A DNA stretch of 64,000 bases. Origin: Typhlomys cinereus (taxonomy: Eukaryota; Chordata; Mammalia; Rodentia; Platacanthomyidae). This document shows, piece by piece, positions 33,633 to 46,218 of this stretch (the stretch's first letter is position 1; every line of letters begins with the position of its first letter). The notes beneath the pieces are model-generated. The model did not search any database. It was not told the DNA's origin and worked only from the letters and a program-made list of their open reading frames with translations. The stretch covers positions 16,520,688-16,584,687 of the forward strand of contig JALPQD010000004.1 in the NCBI GenBank assembly GCA_023101885.1, read 5' to 3'. The translations under genes were made by a program, and so were the position numbers.

Positions 33633-34097
33633 TAAAACACATAAAGCCTATACATACATCCTGAATAGTAGATGCTTAAATTGTATACCAAGATGGCACA
33701 GGGCATAAATTTGATACTAGATTGCATGTACATTAAATCTGAAAAAATCAAGCAAGCTTATGATAACTAAAGAGAGGTTACTTATATTTTATTGAAAGTA
33801 AAGAAGGCTAAAATGAACAGTATAGAAGGAGAGTTAAGTTAGAGATGGATGTGAATTTTTATTCTCCAAATTAAAGAAGGCAGAGGTTCTAGAAAAGAGA
33901 GATCATTCTAAAACTGAGGAACAAAATATACAAGATAACCTTTCAAATATGATAAATCGAGCAGATTTTCAAAACCTTACATGGATACCATGGGCACTCT
34001 GCTGTAGAGATAGTGTCATAATATCCTATTCTTAAGTGTAGAAAACATATGATAATAGATTTCCATAATGCAAAACATAATAGTTAAAAGATCTGAT
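33633..34097. other. Unique stretch without gene
   Basis: No supported feature. Confidence 0.5.
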
Positions 34098-34114
34098 GAA
34101 AATTTCTTCAACTA

Positions 34115-34630
34115 ATGCAAATCAAAACTTCCCTGAGATATCATCTCACCCCGGTCAGGATGGCAAAAATCCACAATATAAACAACACCGAATGCTGGAG
34201 AGGATATGGAGAGAGGGGAACTCTTCTACATTACTGGTGGGAATGCAGGCTCATACAGCCATTCTGGCAAGCTGTCTGGAGATTCTTAAAGAAATTAAAA
34301 ATTGAAATGCCATGTGACCCTGCTATTCCACTTTTGGGAATAACCCCCCATACAGCAGAGGTTCACATCGATAGCACAAGCATGACCATGTTCATAGCAG
34401 CACTGTTTACAATAGCAAAGTCATGGAATCAACCCAAATGTCCAACAGTTGACAAGTGGATAAGGAAACAGTGGTACATCTATACAATGGAGTACTACTC
34501 AGCCATCAAAAATGATGAATTAATGGAATTTGCCGGGAAATGGATGTTATTAGAAACAATTATATTAAGTGAAGTATCCCAGACCCAGAAAATTAAGCGC
34601 CATTTTTACTCCCTAATAGGTGGCTCCTAG
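34115..34630 (+). pseudogene. L1 ORF2 C-terminal fragment, frame still open
   Basis: 171 codons are open to a stop at 34628-34630. The family hallmarks are present in order: R-Y-H-L-T-P-V-R-M near residue 8, [10 protein letters not shown] in the cysteine-containing C-terminal region, [35 protein letters not shown], and a terminal S-L-I-G-G-S. Neither endonuclease nor polymerase domain is included, so it has no activity. The absence of stops in a dead fragment indicates a young insertion. Confidence 0.9.
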
Positions 34631-35651
34631 TACCAAAACCACCTAGAGACACTCAAGAATAAATCTCTGTAATACCTACAGTAATTGCAAGGATTATGAA
34701 CAGGAGGGATAGGGTAGGAGGGCCACACCAGAAACAAGGAGAGAGGGGACCATGTTACAGCAGAGAAAATAGGCCACCATCAAGGACTGCAAGTGAGTAA
34801 TGAGACATCTGGTTAAGTTCACAGACTTTCGTTCCTGATCATTTAAAACTGACGGGGTATGATCTCACCAGAAAGGGAGGGCATATAGTCTGGCAGATAA
34901 AAAATAATCATTTGCAGATGGGTGATTGATCCCTCCTTCACTGCAGTTTCCTACTTTTATTACATCTACCTTTGAATATACTCTTATAACAAGACTCTAG
35001 TTTAACAGGTTTTTATCTCTGGCCAGGGGGTGACATAAAATACCCATCAGGATGGAGTGAAGGGCATTGCAGGAGCAGCAAAACTGCAAAAGAAAATCAA
35101 CGAACCATAATCCAGAACTTCAGAGACTCTATATCAACCACCTAAACTAGGCCAGCCTAATCTTTCCCCATCCAGAAGCTCAGGGAAATTTGCGGAAGAG
35201 GGGGTGGTAAGATTGTAAGAGCACAAGGATGGGAGGAGCAATGATATGCAAGATACTCCACACAAGTTAGGGCCGAAGCAATCATAATTGGACTTTGCAT
35301 GTCCTGCGCAATGCCCAACACACTATTGACCCCACAAAGTCTAGCATTTGCTAAAGGCACTAAGATCCTTGGAGGCAAGGGATTGACAGCCACAGTAGTG
35401 TTCCTATGCTTAAAGGGAACACAGGAATGGGTTCTGGGAAATGCCACTGGGTCCTTGCACCTCATCAGAGAGGAGGACCCAGGGGAGAGTCTGGAATGCA
35501 CATTAAAGGATGCTCCGGGGATGGGATGGGGAGATATTGGGGGATGGGGATGGAGGGAGGAGGGGAGGGAGGCATAGGGCAGTGGGAGGTTGGAGGGAGG
35601 GAGGGGACCGGTATACCTGTTAAGTTTGTATGAGTGGAAATAAAAAAAAAA
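34115..35651 (+). mobile_element. 5'-truncated L1 with ORF2 C-terminus, 3' UTR and poly(A)
   Basis: The element starts in the last ~170 codons of ORF2, the reverse transcriptase/endonuclease protein of L1. It keeps them, then carries a ~1-kb 3' UTR ending in a G-rich run (35517-35610), gttaagtttgtatgagtgg and a poly(A) tail (35640-35651). Direct repeats gaaaatttcttca[a/g]cta at 34098-34114 and 35652-35668 match at 16 of 17 bases and define the insertion. The related 3' end at 58918 suggests a recently active subfamily. Confidence 0.9.
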
Positions 35652-35668
35652 GAAAATTTCTTCAGCTA

Positions 35669-36077
35669 TGTGATCAAGGCAACATACATAGTGAAAAAAT
35701 CCTGTTGATAGTGTATGATATTTATGTGATGAGAATTCAATTATACTTTTCCAATGCAGGTCTTGAAAAATATAGAACACTACTAGAGGATATCTCCAGG
35801 GTTAAACCTCCGTATCACAAGAAGGACCTAAACTCAGCTTCCAGATCCCGTAAAAATATCAGGGAGAAATGGCAAGAAGCTTCAAAGAAATTATGATAAC
35901 ATGTCAAAATAGACAATGATCCACAAAACAAATGCAAACACTAGATGAAACTTAAGTTAATCTGAATGAAATCTGAACTGTAAATAATGATATGTCATCT
36001 TTTAGTTTATTGTTAGATAAAAATTGTTAAGAAAATAAATCTATTTTTAGAAGAAATGCATGTGATACTAAAGATAG
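35669..36077. other. Unique stretch between two L1 insertions
   Basis: No supported feature. Confidence 0.5.
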
Positions 36078-37370
36078 TTTTTTTTCTTCCACTTTTTATT
36101 TTTTTCCTAATCATACAAGCTCAATTGGTACCATAGTCCTCTCCTTCCCCCCACCTCTCACCAGTTGTTCCCAATTGCACTCTCTCTTCTTGCCCCCTTA
36201 CTCTCCCTCCCTCTCTCAGTCCCTCCCCCTCTCCCAGTGCTTCTCCCTTCCTCCCTTTCGTACCCTGGAACATATTTGATGTGAACACCAAACCCCTCTC
36301 TGAGTCTTCAACCCTAGTGAGGCATAGTCAGTGGCATGGCCAGGAGCCACTTCTTGGGCTCCCCGTTAGTATGGGAACTCTGTGAGGACTGTTTAATCCC
36401 TTGTCTCTAAGGATCCTACTGCCTGAAGCCTTCTCCTCTGTGATCCATGCAAAACTCTGGAGGGTCATTGACATGTCAGCCATTGTGCAGGTCAGACAAA
36501 TTCCAATACTGGCTGCTGCAGCCCTAACTTAAATGGAGTATCTTGCACATCATTGGTCTTCCCCATCTTTAGGCACTTACAATCTTGCCTTCTCTGCTGC
36601 AAAGTTCCCTGAACCTTAGGATGGGGAGAAATATGGCTGGTTTGGTTCCAGGTGAACAATGTAGGGTCTTTTGTGTTCTGAATTATGGTTTGTTATTGTT
36701 TTCAATACTGCTTTTCCTGCACTGCCCTTGGCTGCAGTTCCATTGGTATCAAAGGTCACCTCCTAACCAAAGATAAAAGACTGTTTAAATGAAGATCTTA
36801 ATATAAGAGGAGACACAAAGGTAGATAGAAGACTAAGAGTAGGACATAGCAATGTGAGGTGTCAGAGTCCTATTTGTCAGATGGTTACAGTCTATCTGCC
36901 ACTCCCTATATCCTTCCCGATTGGTAAGATCAAACCTGTTCAGTCCTAAGCAACCAGGAAGGGAAATAAGTGTGAACTGTACCAGATATCTTGCTACTTA
37001 CATGCCATACATGACCACGGCCTATTTTCTCAACTGAATCGTGTTCCTGTATCTCCCTTCTTTTGAGGTCTTTATTCTTATTCCCTCCTGTGTATAAACC
37101 TTTGTGATTACAGTGGGTATAACAGAGATTTACCTTGAATATGACATTAAGTGGGTTTGCAACTAGGATCCACTTAGTATAGCATCTAACTTTCTGTGTC
37201 TGAGACACTTCACTCAATATAATTTTTTTCTAATTTCATCCATTTCCCAGAAAATTTCATTAATTCATCATATTTGATGGCCAAGCAGTATTCCATTGCA
37301 TAAATGTACCGCGTTTTTATTTTCCATTCAAAAACTGCTGGGCATTTAGGTTGACTCCATGATTTTGTTA
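36078..37370 (-). mobile_element. 3' segment of a 5'-inverted L1, minus strand
   Basis: A T-rich run at 36078-36110 is the poly(A) end. The 3' UTR follows (gttagggctgcagcagccag on the minus strand near 36530), and then the ORF2 tail at about 37165-37370 with the SWSQPKCP, YIYAMEYC and GKWMKLE blocks in order. At 37370 the ORF2 homology stops just before the codon for T-K-S-W and the orientation switches. Confidence 0.85.
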
Positions 37371-38156
37371 TCCACATGCAGAACATTAAAACTGGACCGG
37401 TACCTGTCACCGATTCACAAAAATTAATTCCAAATGAATCAAGGACCTTAATATTAGGTCAAAAACTATAAAAACCCTATTTGAAAAGATGGGGAATTCC
37501 CTTGAGCTGATTGGGCTAGGCCAACAGTTCCTAAACAGAAATCCAATAGCACAGACACTAGAACCAACACTGAACAAACGGGATTTTATGAAATTAAGAA
37601 CTTTTGTTCAGATAAAAAAGATTATAAACCAAACAAAAAGGCAACACACAGAATGGGAGAAAATCTTCATTAACCACATATCTGATAGAGCTCTATTATC
37701 CAAAGTGCACAAAGAACTTAAAAATCTAAACACCAAGGAAATAAATAGCCCAATTAAAAAGTGGGCTGCAGAACTCAAAAGAAACGTTTCCAGGGGTGAA
37801 ATTGAAATATCTAACAAATATCTAAAAAATGCTCCACATCCCTAGCCATCAGGGAAATGAAAATCAAAACTACCTTAAGACATAATCTCACCCTGATCAG
37901 GGTGTAAAAATCTACAATACAAACAACACCAAATGCTGAAGAGGATGTGGAGAAAAGGGAACTCATACATTTCTGGTGGGAATGCTGACTTTTGCAACCA
38001 TTCTGGAGATTGGTATTTTGATTTGTAAAAAAGTTAAGGGTTGAAATGCCACATAACTCTGCTATATCACTACTGGGAATAATCTTCCCTAATGTGGCAA
38101 TTCACTATAGCGATTGAGCACAACCACGTTCATTGCAGCACTATTTACAATAGAAA
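37369..38156 (+). mobile_element. Inverted 5' segment of the same L1, plus strand
   Basis: ORF2 reading resumes in the opposite orientation with L-S-T-C-R-T-L-K-L-D. It passes through the W-E-K-I-F block (in the open frame 37489-37845), the HLTP-like repeat of the C-terminal domain, and ends at the FIAALFTI block (about 38120-38156). This is precisely where the minus-strand segment begins in ORF2 order. The two segments together are one continuous L1 stretch with its 5' part flipped, as produced by twin priming. Frameshifts and stops interrupt it. Confidence 0.85.
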
Positions 38157-40292
38157 GTTTTTTTATATTTTCAATTTTCCTATCAATTCTAAAATGATCT
38201 AAAATATTAAGTTTTTTTTAAAAAGCCAATCCTGCCATATCAAATTTAATTTATATCTTACCTAAGTTTTTAACTTACAAATAATCATACTGATAAACTT
38301 TATGATTCTGCACATTTATTATTTTGTCCCTATTATTTCCATTGTATTAGATAAATCTAGAGTTTGATATATATTAGTAGTAGTATTTTATCAGTAACAC
38401 ATTTTATATTAAAACGTTTATTTTAAATACAATTAAATGATTAGAAATTCATGCACCATATTCTATTTCCATGATATGTATATAATTCAATGAATTATTA
38501 AAATAGTAAATGAGAGAGATTTCTGCCCTGGAAGAATCACTTTAGTGATCCAAGAATAGAATTTCTTATGATGCAGAAATTCTGTGTTTGGCTATCGCCT
38601 TTGCAAATGAACTGTCTGGATGCATAGATGAAGACATCAATAAGACATAATCATTCCACAAGAAACACTCTTTGAAGCTCTATGTGTATCTATTGCACAC
38701 TGAAGGGCAGGTTATTATTTATTTTTAAGAACATGTTTGAGTAACTATAGAGTATTTTTCTCTCTTACTTTTCTTCAGGTACAATAACATCAGGGCTGTG
38801 TTCCCTTACACAGTTGCCATAGAAACTGTATGTTATTAGATAGTAAATTTGAAAACTCATAAAGCCCTTTTGAAATACATAGATTAGAAATCTTGTTCAG
38901 TTTGTTTATGTATTTCAAATGCATTCCTGAAAAAAGAATTGAATGACTCTAATCAAGTAAGTGATATTTCTTACTGCTCAGATTTTTTCTCCTGCATTTG
39001 CTTACCCAGAGTAAATAAGAAGACTGTGATGAGTGATTAATGGGTGAAAAAATAATCTTATATGGATAAAGTCTAAGAGTTTACAAATATTCATGCAAAT
39101 ATAGATATGTGTATATTAATGTCTGCTTTTAAAAGCTTCAATTAATTTATAATTCAGAGGTCTAATTAACAAATGCATGAAAATTTGCTACATAATACAC
39201 AACACAATACACAAATGAAGGCTTTAAATTCCACAAAGAAACTCCATTACATTACCGAACCATTGTGTAATGTGTATTGCTAATAATTCCTGCTGTATTG
39301 GACTTCTTTCCCTTATTTCTGTCTTCCTCAGAAGTAACAATGAATACATTAAATATTGGGATATTTGAATAATTTGTACAGTTGACAAATGTGAGATTAT
39401 AATGGCTGCAACAGTCTATTATCCATGGAATTTTCTGTTCCTTGGAAGCTAATGGCCCTCTTTTAAATACCTACTTCTAATTCAAAACACAAAGATAGAG
39501 CATATACTGCTTTAGTAATAGGCAGGCAACATAACAATTACCTACTGAAATCAAGGTCTGCTTTTGTTCCTTGGTGAGAGGAAAAGATCAATTTAACATA
39601 TTTGAGGCAGGTTCCCAAATACGACTGACAAAAACAGAAGTGGTTTGAAAAGTGGAATCAACCAAAACTTAAGTAAATGAAAATGTCGTAAGAAAACCTG
39701 TTACTTTGTATGCTAATTAAAAACTAATATTTAAAAAAATAGAAGTACAAAAGAATTATCAAGTGAAGGATACCCTTAATGTACTACTTATGAGTCTATG
39801 ACAATAAGTTGCTAAAATAATTTATTAAATTTTACAAAAACAAATGAACATGTAGGCAAAGACAGACTTATTCATTAACTGAGTATTATTCAGAGAATAG
39901 ACAGTAGCCATTATATCAACTAGCTCTCTGTCAGTGAGACACCATTTTGAAGTGGTCTTGCATTAGCTGTGATTAGTATGAAGACAAAGAGCTGTCCTTT
40001 TCATTCTTTTACCAAATAGGAAGCAAGACATCTGGTATCAAGTATCAAATAATCTGGGCTAGTATTCACAATGCAAAATGTGCTGTAACTTGAGCTTCTG
40101 AGAGAAAAAGGCAAATCATCTGAAGTTTCTTGTTTTGAAAGGCACGATGAGGGAAAACTTTTAGCCATCCATTCCTAATTTCCTACTGTCTCAAAGTCAA
40201 TGAGTTGTTGGAAATTCTGCCTACTTATGTAATACCTGGCATGCTGAGTATTTTAAGCTGTAGCAATCTGAGAAAATCTGTAAGCAAGATTG
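38157..40292. other. A+T-rich unique stretch without gene
   Basis: No frame longer than about 60 codons and no recognisable repeat. Confidence 0.6.
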
Positions 40293-40334
<42 letters not shown>

Positions 40335-40348
40335 GTCTGTCTCTCTCT
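40293..40348. repeat. (CT)n microsatellite
   Basis: A pure CT tract with a GTCT interruption. Confidence 0.95.
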
Positions 40349-43056
40349 TTCTTCCTTCTTTCTTTCCCTTAAAATTAATCATAAAAGCTAGAATTTCCAT
40401 CCATACCAAGCCATAAAGCATAGGGTAGTAACTGTCAGCTCAAACCTTGTCTCTTGAAGAACTCATGTGATAAGTGTCTTACTCATCTCTGGGAATCAGA
40501 AGCACAACAGAGAAGCACCACCACAGAAAACCAGAAGAGAATATAAAACACAGATTCATCCAGGTTATTACTAGGCCACAGTCCTGTGTGTCTAATTATG
40601 TATTTCTTTATAAGTAGCCTCATCTCTTTGGTCTTTCCAAGGACCCACGTAATCTGCCTTCACTAAAAATAATTTGCTTTCTTCCTCTTGTAATTCTTTT
40701 TATTTTGAGTGTCACCTTACAAAAAGACCCTATGTTGGTCATATTGGTCATTTTATTTCTATTTTAATATAAGATTAAGTAGCAACAAATTATTATCTTT
40801 CTAGACAATGCATAAATAGCAATAATACAATAGTTATAATAAACCCTACAAAAAGCAACTCAGTGACTGAGGTGATGACTTAGCATGGAACATTTGTTGT
40901 ACAAGTATGAATACCTAAATTCAAATCCCTAGTAACTGAACAACAAAGTGGCTGTAGTTGTATTTTTGCCTATAACCCCAGCATTGTGAAGAAATGTGAA
41001 AACAGAAGGAACTTTGGTGTTTGATGGTAGACAGCCTAAATCCAGGTTTTTTCATGTTTTAGCTTATATTTCTACTACTGTCTTTGGCAAAAGTACCATC
41101 AATGCAAAATAAAAATGAAATGGTAGCAATGTACTAATGGTAGCATAAAAATGAAATGGTAGCAGTGTATTATAAGCGAAAATGACAAATTTAGAAACTA
41201 TGTGGCAAAATTATTTAAAATCAGCCCCCAAGCTCATTATTCTGAGTATAGATTAAATGGAGAGACAACTTACTATTTTCCAGTATAAGAACCTTGTACT
41301 ATCATGTATATAACTTAAATATAGGGAGACTATTTGAAAATTATAGAAAATAAAAGATGTGTATACTCTCACAAACACACATACACATACATATACATAT
41401 ACACATACACAGTACATACATTGGCTGAATTCAGGAAATAGAAAACAAATATAATATTTCAGAATATTGAAAGTTGATTCTGAATTAAGTTTTATAATTT
41501 TTAAAACCATTAGGATCACTACAACTATTATAAATATCTACCAGAGACTAATGAATTCTTTATTCATACTGCAATGAAAATGTTCCAGGGTTTTCTCTCA
41601 AATGCAGAATTTAATAATTCTTCTATTATATAAAACAATACTAAGATACCTTATTATTTTATTATACAAAAGAACTAAATTCAATCCAAATGTAATGAAA
41701 TGGTTAATATATCAAAAGTGAAACCTGTTAAATTATACAGTGTAGCACTTACTGGTAAAGGTGGAAATGTACCAGGTGGCTTTGGTTTTCAAAAACTAAA
41801 AGGTCAGAACAACTTACAAAAGTATATAATTTTGCCTCAGTTTTTTTATAAATTTTTATACTCTATTTTCTATACATTTTCATCCTGAACAGTCAACTTC
41901 TAATGAATCAATAACTGTTTCCACTTTTCCAAGTACACACAATGGAGTGTTTATGTGCAATATATGAAATGTCGTAGTGCTTTCAAACTACTTCAAAATA
42001 TTTTATCAAATGAAAATAAAGAACATATCATAATTACAGCTCATACATAGAATTCAAAATTTTGTTTTCTGTCTCATGAATTGCAGTTGGCAAAAATTAG
42101 TACAAAAAAACAAACAGACACAAAGAAAACAGTGTTTCCATCTTGTGATTTTTGTAAGGAAAAACTCAGGAAGCAAGAAATGTTTAAGGCTTAAAGAAAA
42201 GGAACTAAATAATTTGATGACATAAACTGATGCAATTCAAACAGCACCTACAAAATCAATATTAAAACCATAGTCAAGAGGAAAACAAGGGACCTGGGAA
42301 GTGATCCAGTGAGTTAATACACTTGCTGTGCAAGCATGAGGATCTCACAACAAATCCCAAATCAAATCCACAATAGTGACCAGGCACCTGCTTAAAGCAA
42401 GCAGTCTCTGTAAACTAAGTGGATCCCACAAATCCATGCCAAGACTTGGAAGTACATAAGAAGCGTTTCAATGAGAGAAGGGGAAATAGGATCCAGTAAT
42501 GTGGGGTGAAAATGATTTAAATTCACTGTACCTATGTATGAAACTCTAAATAAATGAATAAGCTGACTCCACAGTGTGAACATTTATAATTCCAGCAATC
42601 TCATCAGAACCTGGAAGAAGGAGACAGGAGAACTCATGAAAATTGATGGGCCTGTGATCCAGGGATGCTTAGTATAAAATCGACAAAAGAGACCAAGTCT
42701 CAAAAGAGATAGAAAGTGAGGACTGATCCCCAAGGCTGTTCTCTGACCTCTACATATACGTAATGCAATGCATATGCCCCCCCACAATTCACATATGCAT
42801 ATCATATACACAAACACAATGACAAATAATATGAGAAACAATTGAGCCTCAGAAATTTATGAAAGGATGGTTATTTTATTTTTCAAGAGGGGAACTTAAC
42901 AGTCAATAAGAAAAAAATAAATGATTTAAGAGACTGAACTAATATTTTATGTGATTAAATACTGTAATACCTTACAAGTTTCTGATTTCCTACAATCTTA
43001 TCAAATCACATTGCCAGATTTAGTACATAACCTCCAATATGATAAGAAAAAGTTTT
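40349..43056. other. Mostly unique stretch with degraded B4-like SINEs
   Basis: Segments at about 40866-41040, 42290-42420 and 42565-42790 carry decayed tRNA-type heads (gtgatgacttagcatgg, gtgatccagtgagttaat) and middle blocks (cctataaccccagcattgtg, ccaagtctcaaaag). They look like old B4/RSINE copies. No coding gene was found. The frame at 41700-41888 is unrecognised. Confidence 0.45.
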
Positions 43057-43072
43057 GATTTTCCATTTTCTT

Positions 43073-43094
43073 TTTTAAATATTTTATCCACTTT

Positions 43095-43147
<53 letters not shown>

Positions 43148-43395
43148 TGTGTGTGTATGTGTTAGAAGGTAATATGTATGCCTGTGGAGAATCAAGAGTG
43201 ACTTTAGGAATCATCCTGGATTGCTTCTACCTTCTTTCTGCTTTCCTCTGGGATTTCCCAGGCTCAACTCTCCAAGGCCAGAAGTGCAAGCCACCAAGGT
43301 TTACTCTTGGCTTTTTTACATGGGACCATGGATTCAAACTCAGGACCTTCTGCTTGTGAGACAGAATCTTAACCCCTGAGCCATCTCTTCAGCCC
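43073..43395 (-). repeat. Old B2-class SINE, minus strand, with long (GT)n
   Basis: The tail side is a (GT)n run at 43099-43162, and the head ends cagccctaatt at 43395. Target duplications gattttccattttct and taattttccattttct flank it (about 43057 and 43397). Confidence 0.85.
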
Positions 43396-43411
43396 TAATT
43401 TTCCATTTTCT

Positions 43412-45194
43412 ATTTTAATTTTTTTGTGAATGATATAAATGTGTTTTCATGTGTTAAAAGTTGTTTTCTATTTCTATCAGTTGTCTATTCCTCCAATTAT
43501 GTGGTAAAATACTCACATATATACATCATACAATGAAAAAGAAAAGCATATAGATCCAGTTACCCATGGAAATTGAAAACATGAATTATGAGTTCTCATG
43601 AATGGTCTTCCAAGTTATTTTGCTTTTTAGGGTATGTAAACTTTACTTCATAATAACATAAATCTTTCAAAACTTGTAAAACTGTGTAAAACCCAATATT
43701 TATAAAATATCATTACTTCATGTTAAAATGATATATATCACTATAAAAGTAAGTAAATTGCCTACATTCAACATCAACTGGTTTCAGGTCCTTTTTTGTT
43801 ATCCAAGTGACTTTATATTTTACTTCATAAAAGAGCATGGTCACAGTCTGTACAGTGAATCCAGCCCCGCCCTGTTAGATATGGGGAGATACACTACAGC
43901 TGAGAAGTTGAAACTGAGTGTTCATCGAGTCCACTATGGGTTTGAAGCATTGGCTCATTAGTCATTGGATAAGATTATTACGTTGATAGGATCCAGATAC
44001 CACATCACCATTTCAAAATCTTCAATACTGGGTTCTGAGGGATGGACAGTAATTGGGTCCAGTTGTGTGCCCACTGAAGAGCCCATAGGACTCTAAGGGA
44101 TAAGTCTAAACCAGTTGTCAGAGAGAACACTGTCTTAATTCAGTGATTCTTAAAACAATGCAAAATGATATGTGGGAAGAAAGGTATAAGAAGCATGAGA
44201 AGGAGATTTGAAAGGGTGGAAATTGAGAGAAAAGAAAATGCACCATGGATGTGTGAAAGGTTGTCAAATAATAAATTTAGTAAAAGCTAACTTAAAAAGA
44301 GTTCTAAGGGGCTTAAGAAGAAGGACAAAGGGAGAATTACACAAAATAAACATTATTTTGAAGGACAGGATCCTGCGCTTCTCTTTGTTTTTTCATCTTT
44401 ACAATGGAATTGATAAAAAAAAATTGCCTACCTAGTACAAATAAAGACACAGAATAATGGTTCTAATATATGGTTTTTTGACATGCACTTCATATGCCTC
44501 TTAATCTCATTATTAAAAAAATTCAAAAATTCTTCCATTGAAATATGATTCCCTTTAAAATACCAGGAATATATTATGCCTGTGCATTCTTGGTCTTGGA
44601 TTCCTCACTTAACTATTATCCAGCAGTGTTCTTTTTCATTGATTTATAGCACACTGTGTTTTGTTAATATTATGGTATATTTTGGGTAGCTTAAACAATA
44701 ACTTTAAGATCATCTTAAGAACTTTACTGATTATTGTTAGAAAATTTTAGTCAATAAGTCATGAAGGAATTCATGTTGGTGTCAATTTAAGCTTCAATAT
44801 AGATAATAGAACTTTTATGTTAGAAAAGAAAAAAAGAAAAAAGGAGGATAGAGAAGGGAGATAGAACACAGTCTTCATCCAAGAAGTTTATTCAGGAAGC
44901 TCCTCCAAAACTCCAGCGAGGGAGCAACAATTTTCCCTTGGGATGGAAATTACTACTTATTTGGAGTTAGGGGTTCAAGCTTTTAACTAACAGTTGGAAT
45001 GAAGGAAGAAAGAATTTCAGTTTGACCTGTTGGTTCCCTTCTGTTCCATAATAGCTAGAAGTCTGTTCAGTAGTCATTTTTGCTTATCAGATCCTATTAA
45101 CATTCTTGGTGGGGTCTCAAGTCTCAGTTTCTAATCTCATCTCTCAAGTGGGGTCTCTGGTTTTGAGGTCTGGTTCCAGATCTATAGTTGTCAA
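43412..45194. other. A+T-rich stretch without gene
   Basis: The frame at 43728-43961 (77 codons) contains a G+C-richer patch (43860-43960) of unknown origin. No domain was recognised. Confidence 0.5.
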
Positions 45195-45236
45195 TTTTTA
45201 AAAGTTTTTTTGTATATTTATTCATTTAGTGTGTGT

Positions 45237-45293
<57 letters not shown>

Positions 45294-45477
45294 CGCATGT
45301 GCGTGCACATACTTGTTTGGGCATAGCCATATTACAGCAAAGGTATGGAAGTCAGAGAACAGATAGTTTGCAGGAGGAGGTGTTTCTATCCTTCCAACAT
45401 ATGAGTTCTGGAGATTAAATTTAAATTGTCAGACTTGGTGGCAAGCATCTTTACCCACTGAGTCATCTCCAAGGCCC
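45195..45477 (-). repeat. B3/B2-related SINE, minus strand
   Basis: The (GT)n tract (45229-45286) runs into GCGCGCGC. Later come ggaagtcagagaacagatag, tatgagttctggagattaaa, gtcagacttggtggcaagca and a head ending ctgagtcatctccaaggccc. This is the familiar rodent B3-type order. Confidence 0.8.
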
Positions 45478-45947
45478 ATTGCTAAGATTTTCAAATGATC
45501 TGTCTAATTTGTTAAGTGCTGAAATCACAGATCTTGATCCTTGTTGGCACTGACATGCTGCAAGGTGTAACAATGTGGGTAACAAATTCATTAACGGCTA
45601 AGAGAGAGGTTTAAACTATGTGCCCAAATTTAAGCCAACTGTACCACCAATGAAACCAGTGTGGGAATAAGCCATGGCAACTTCTCAATCATTTTAGCAG
45701 CCAACTAATAAATAAACAATTTTCATGACAATTTTATTGTCAAGACTTTCATGGCAAGAAGTTAAATGGAATTATTCATTCCATTTCATTTACTCCTAAA
45801 ACAATTCCTTTGAAGCTACTATGCAGATTGAACGGCTATTCCATTTATTTAAAGTGTTCTGCCATTACGTCATAGAGAGAAATCAAAGGCATACAATGAA
45901 ATCAAAATTGGTTACTTCAACGTTTTTCTTTTCTTTCTCTTTTTTTA

Positions 45948-46006
45948 AACTTTAATTTGTAATTATTGGAGGTAGAGAGAGAGAAAAAGAGAGAGAAGGA
46001 GAGAGG

Positions 46007-46048
<42 letters not shown>

Positions 46049-46192
46049 ACAGTACAAGTGTGGAGATCAGAAAACAACTTAGTTAAGAAGTGGCCTCTTT
46101 CCTTCTGTTTTTTATGTAGGTTTCAGAGATTCAACTTTAACCATCAGACTTGTACTGGAAGTACTTTTCCTAGCTGAACCATCTCAATAGCC
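45948..46192 (-). repeat. B3/B2-related SINE, minus strand, with (GA)n
   Basis: The (GA)n run at 45974-46046 is followed by gtgtggagatcagaaaacaa and ctgaaccatctcaatagcc, parallel to the copy at 45195. Confidence 0.7.
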
Positions 46193-46218
46193 TCTAAGTC
46201 TTCTGTTTTAAAAGACTT

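Noticed and set aside
35157..35780. 207-codon minus-strand frame, the second longest in the window
   Set aside because: It is antisense to the G-rich L1 3' UTR. The proline/serine-rich text comes from the purine-rich strand.
43001..43359. Frames of repeated C-V or H-T residues
   Set aside because: They translate (GT)n/(CA)n microsatellites. Similar false frames occur at 17002-17282, 45233, 50768, 52199, 56666 and 62063.
43728..43961. Possible small gene with a G+C-rich patch
   Set aside because: No start context, domain or splice support. The length is within chance expectation.
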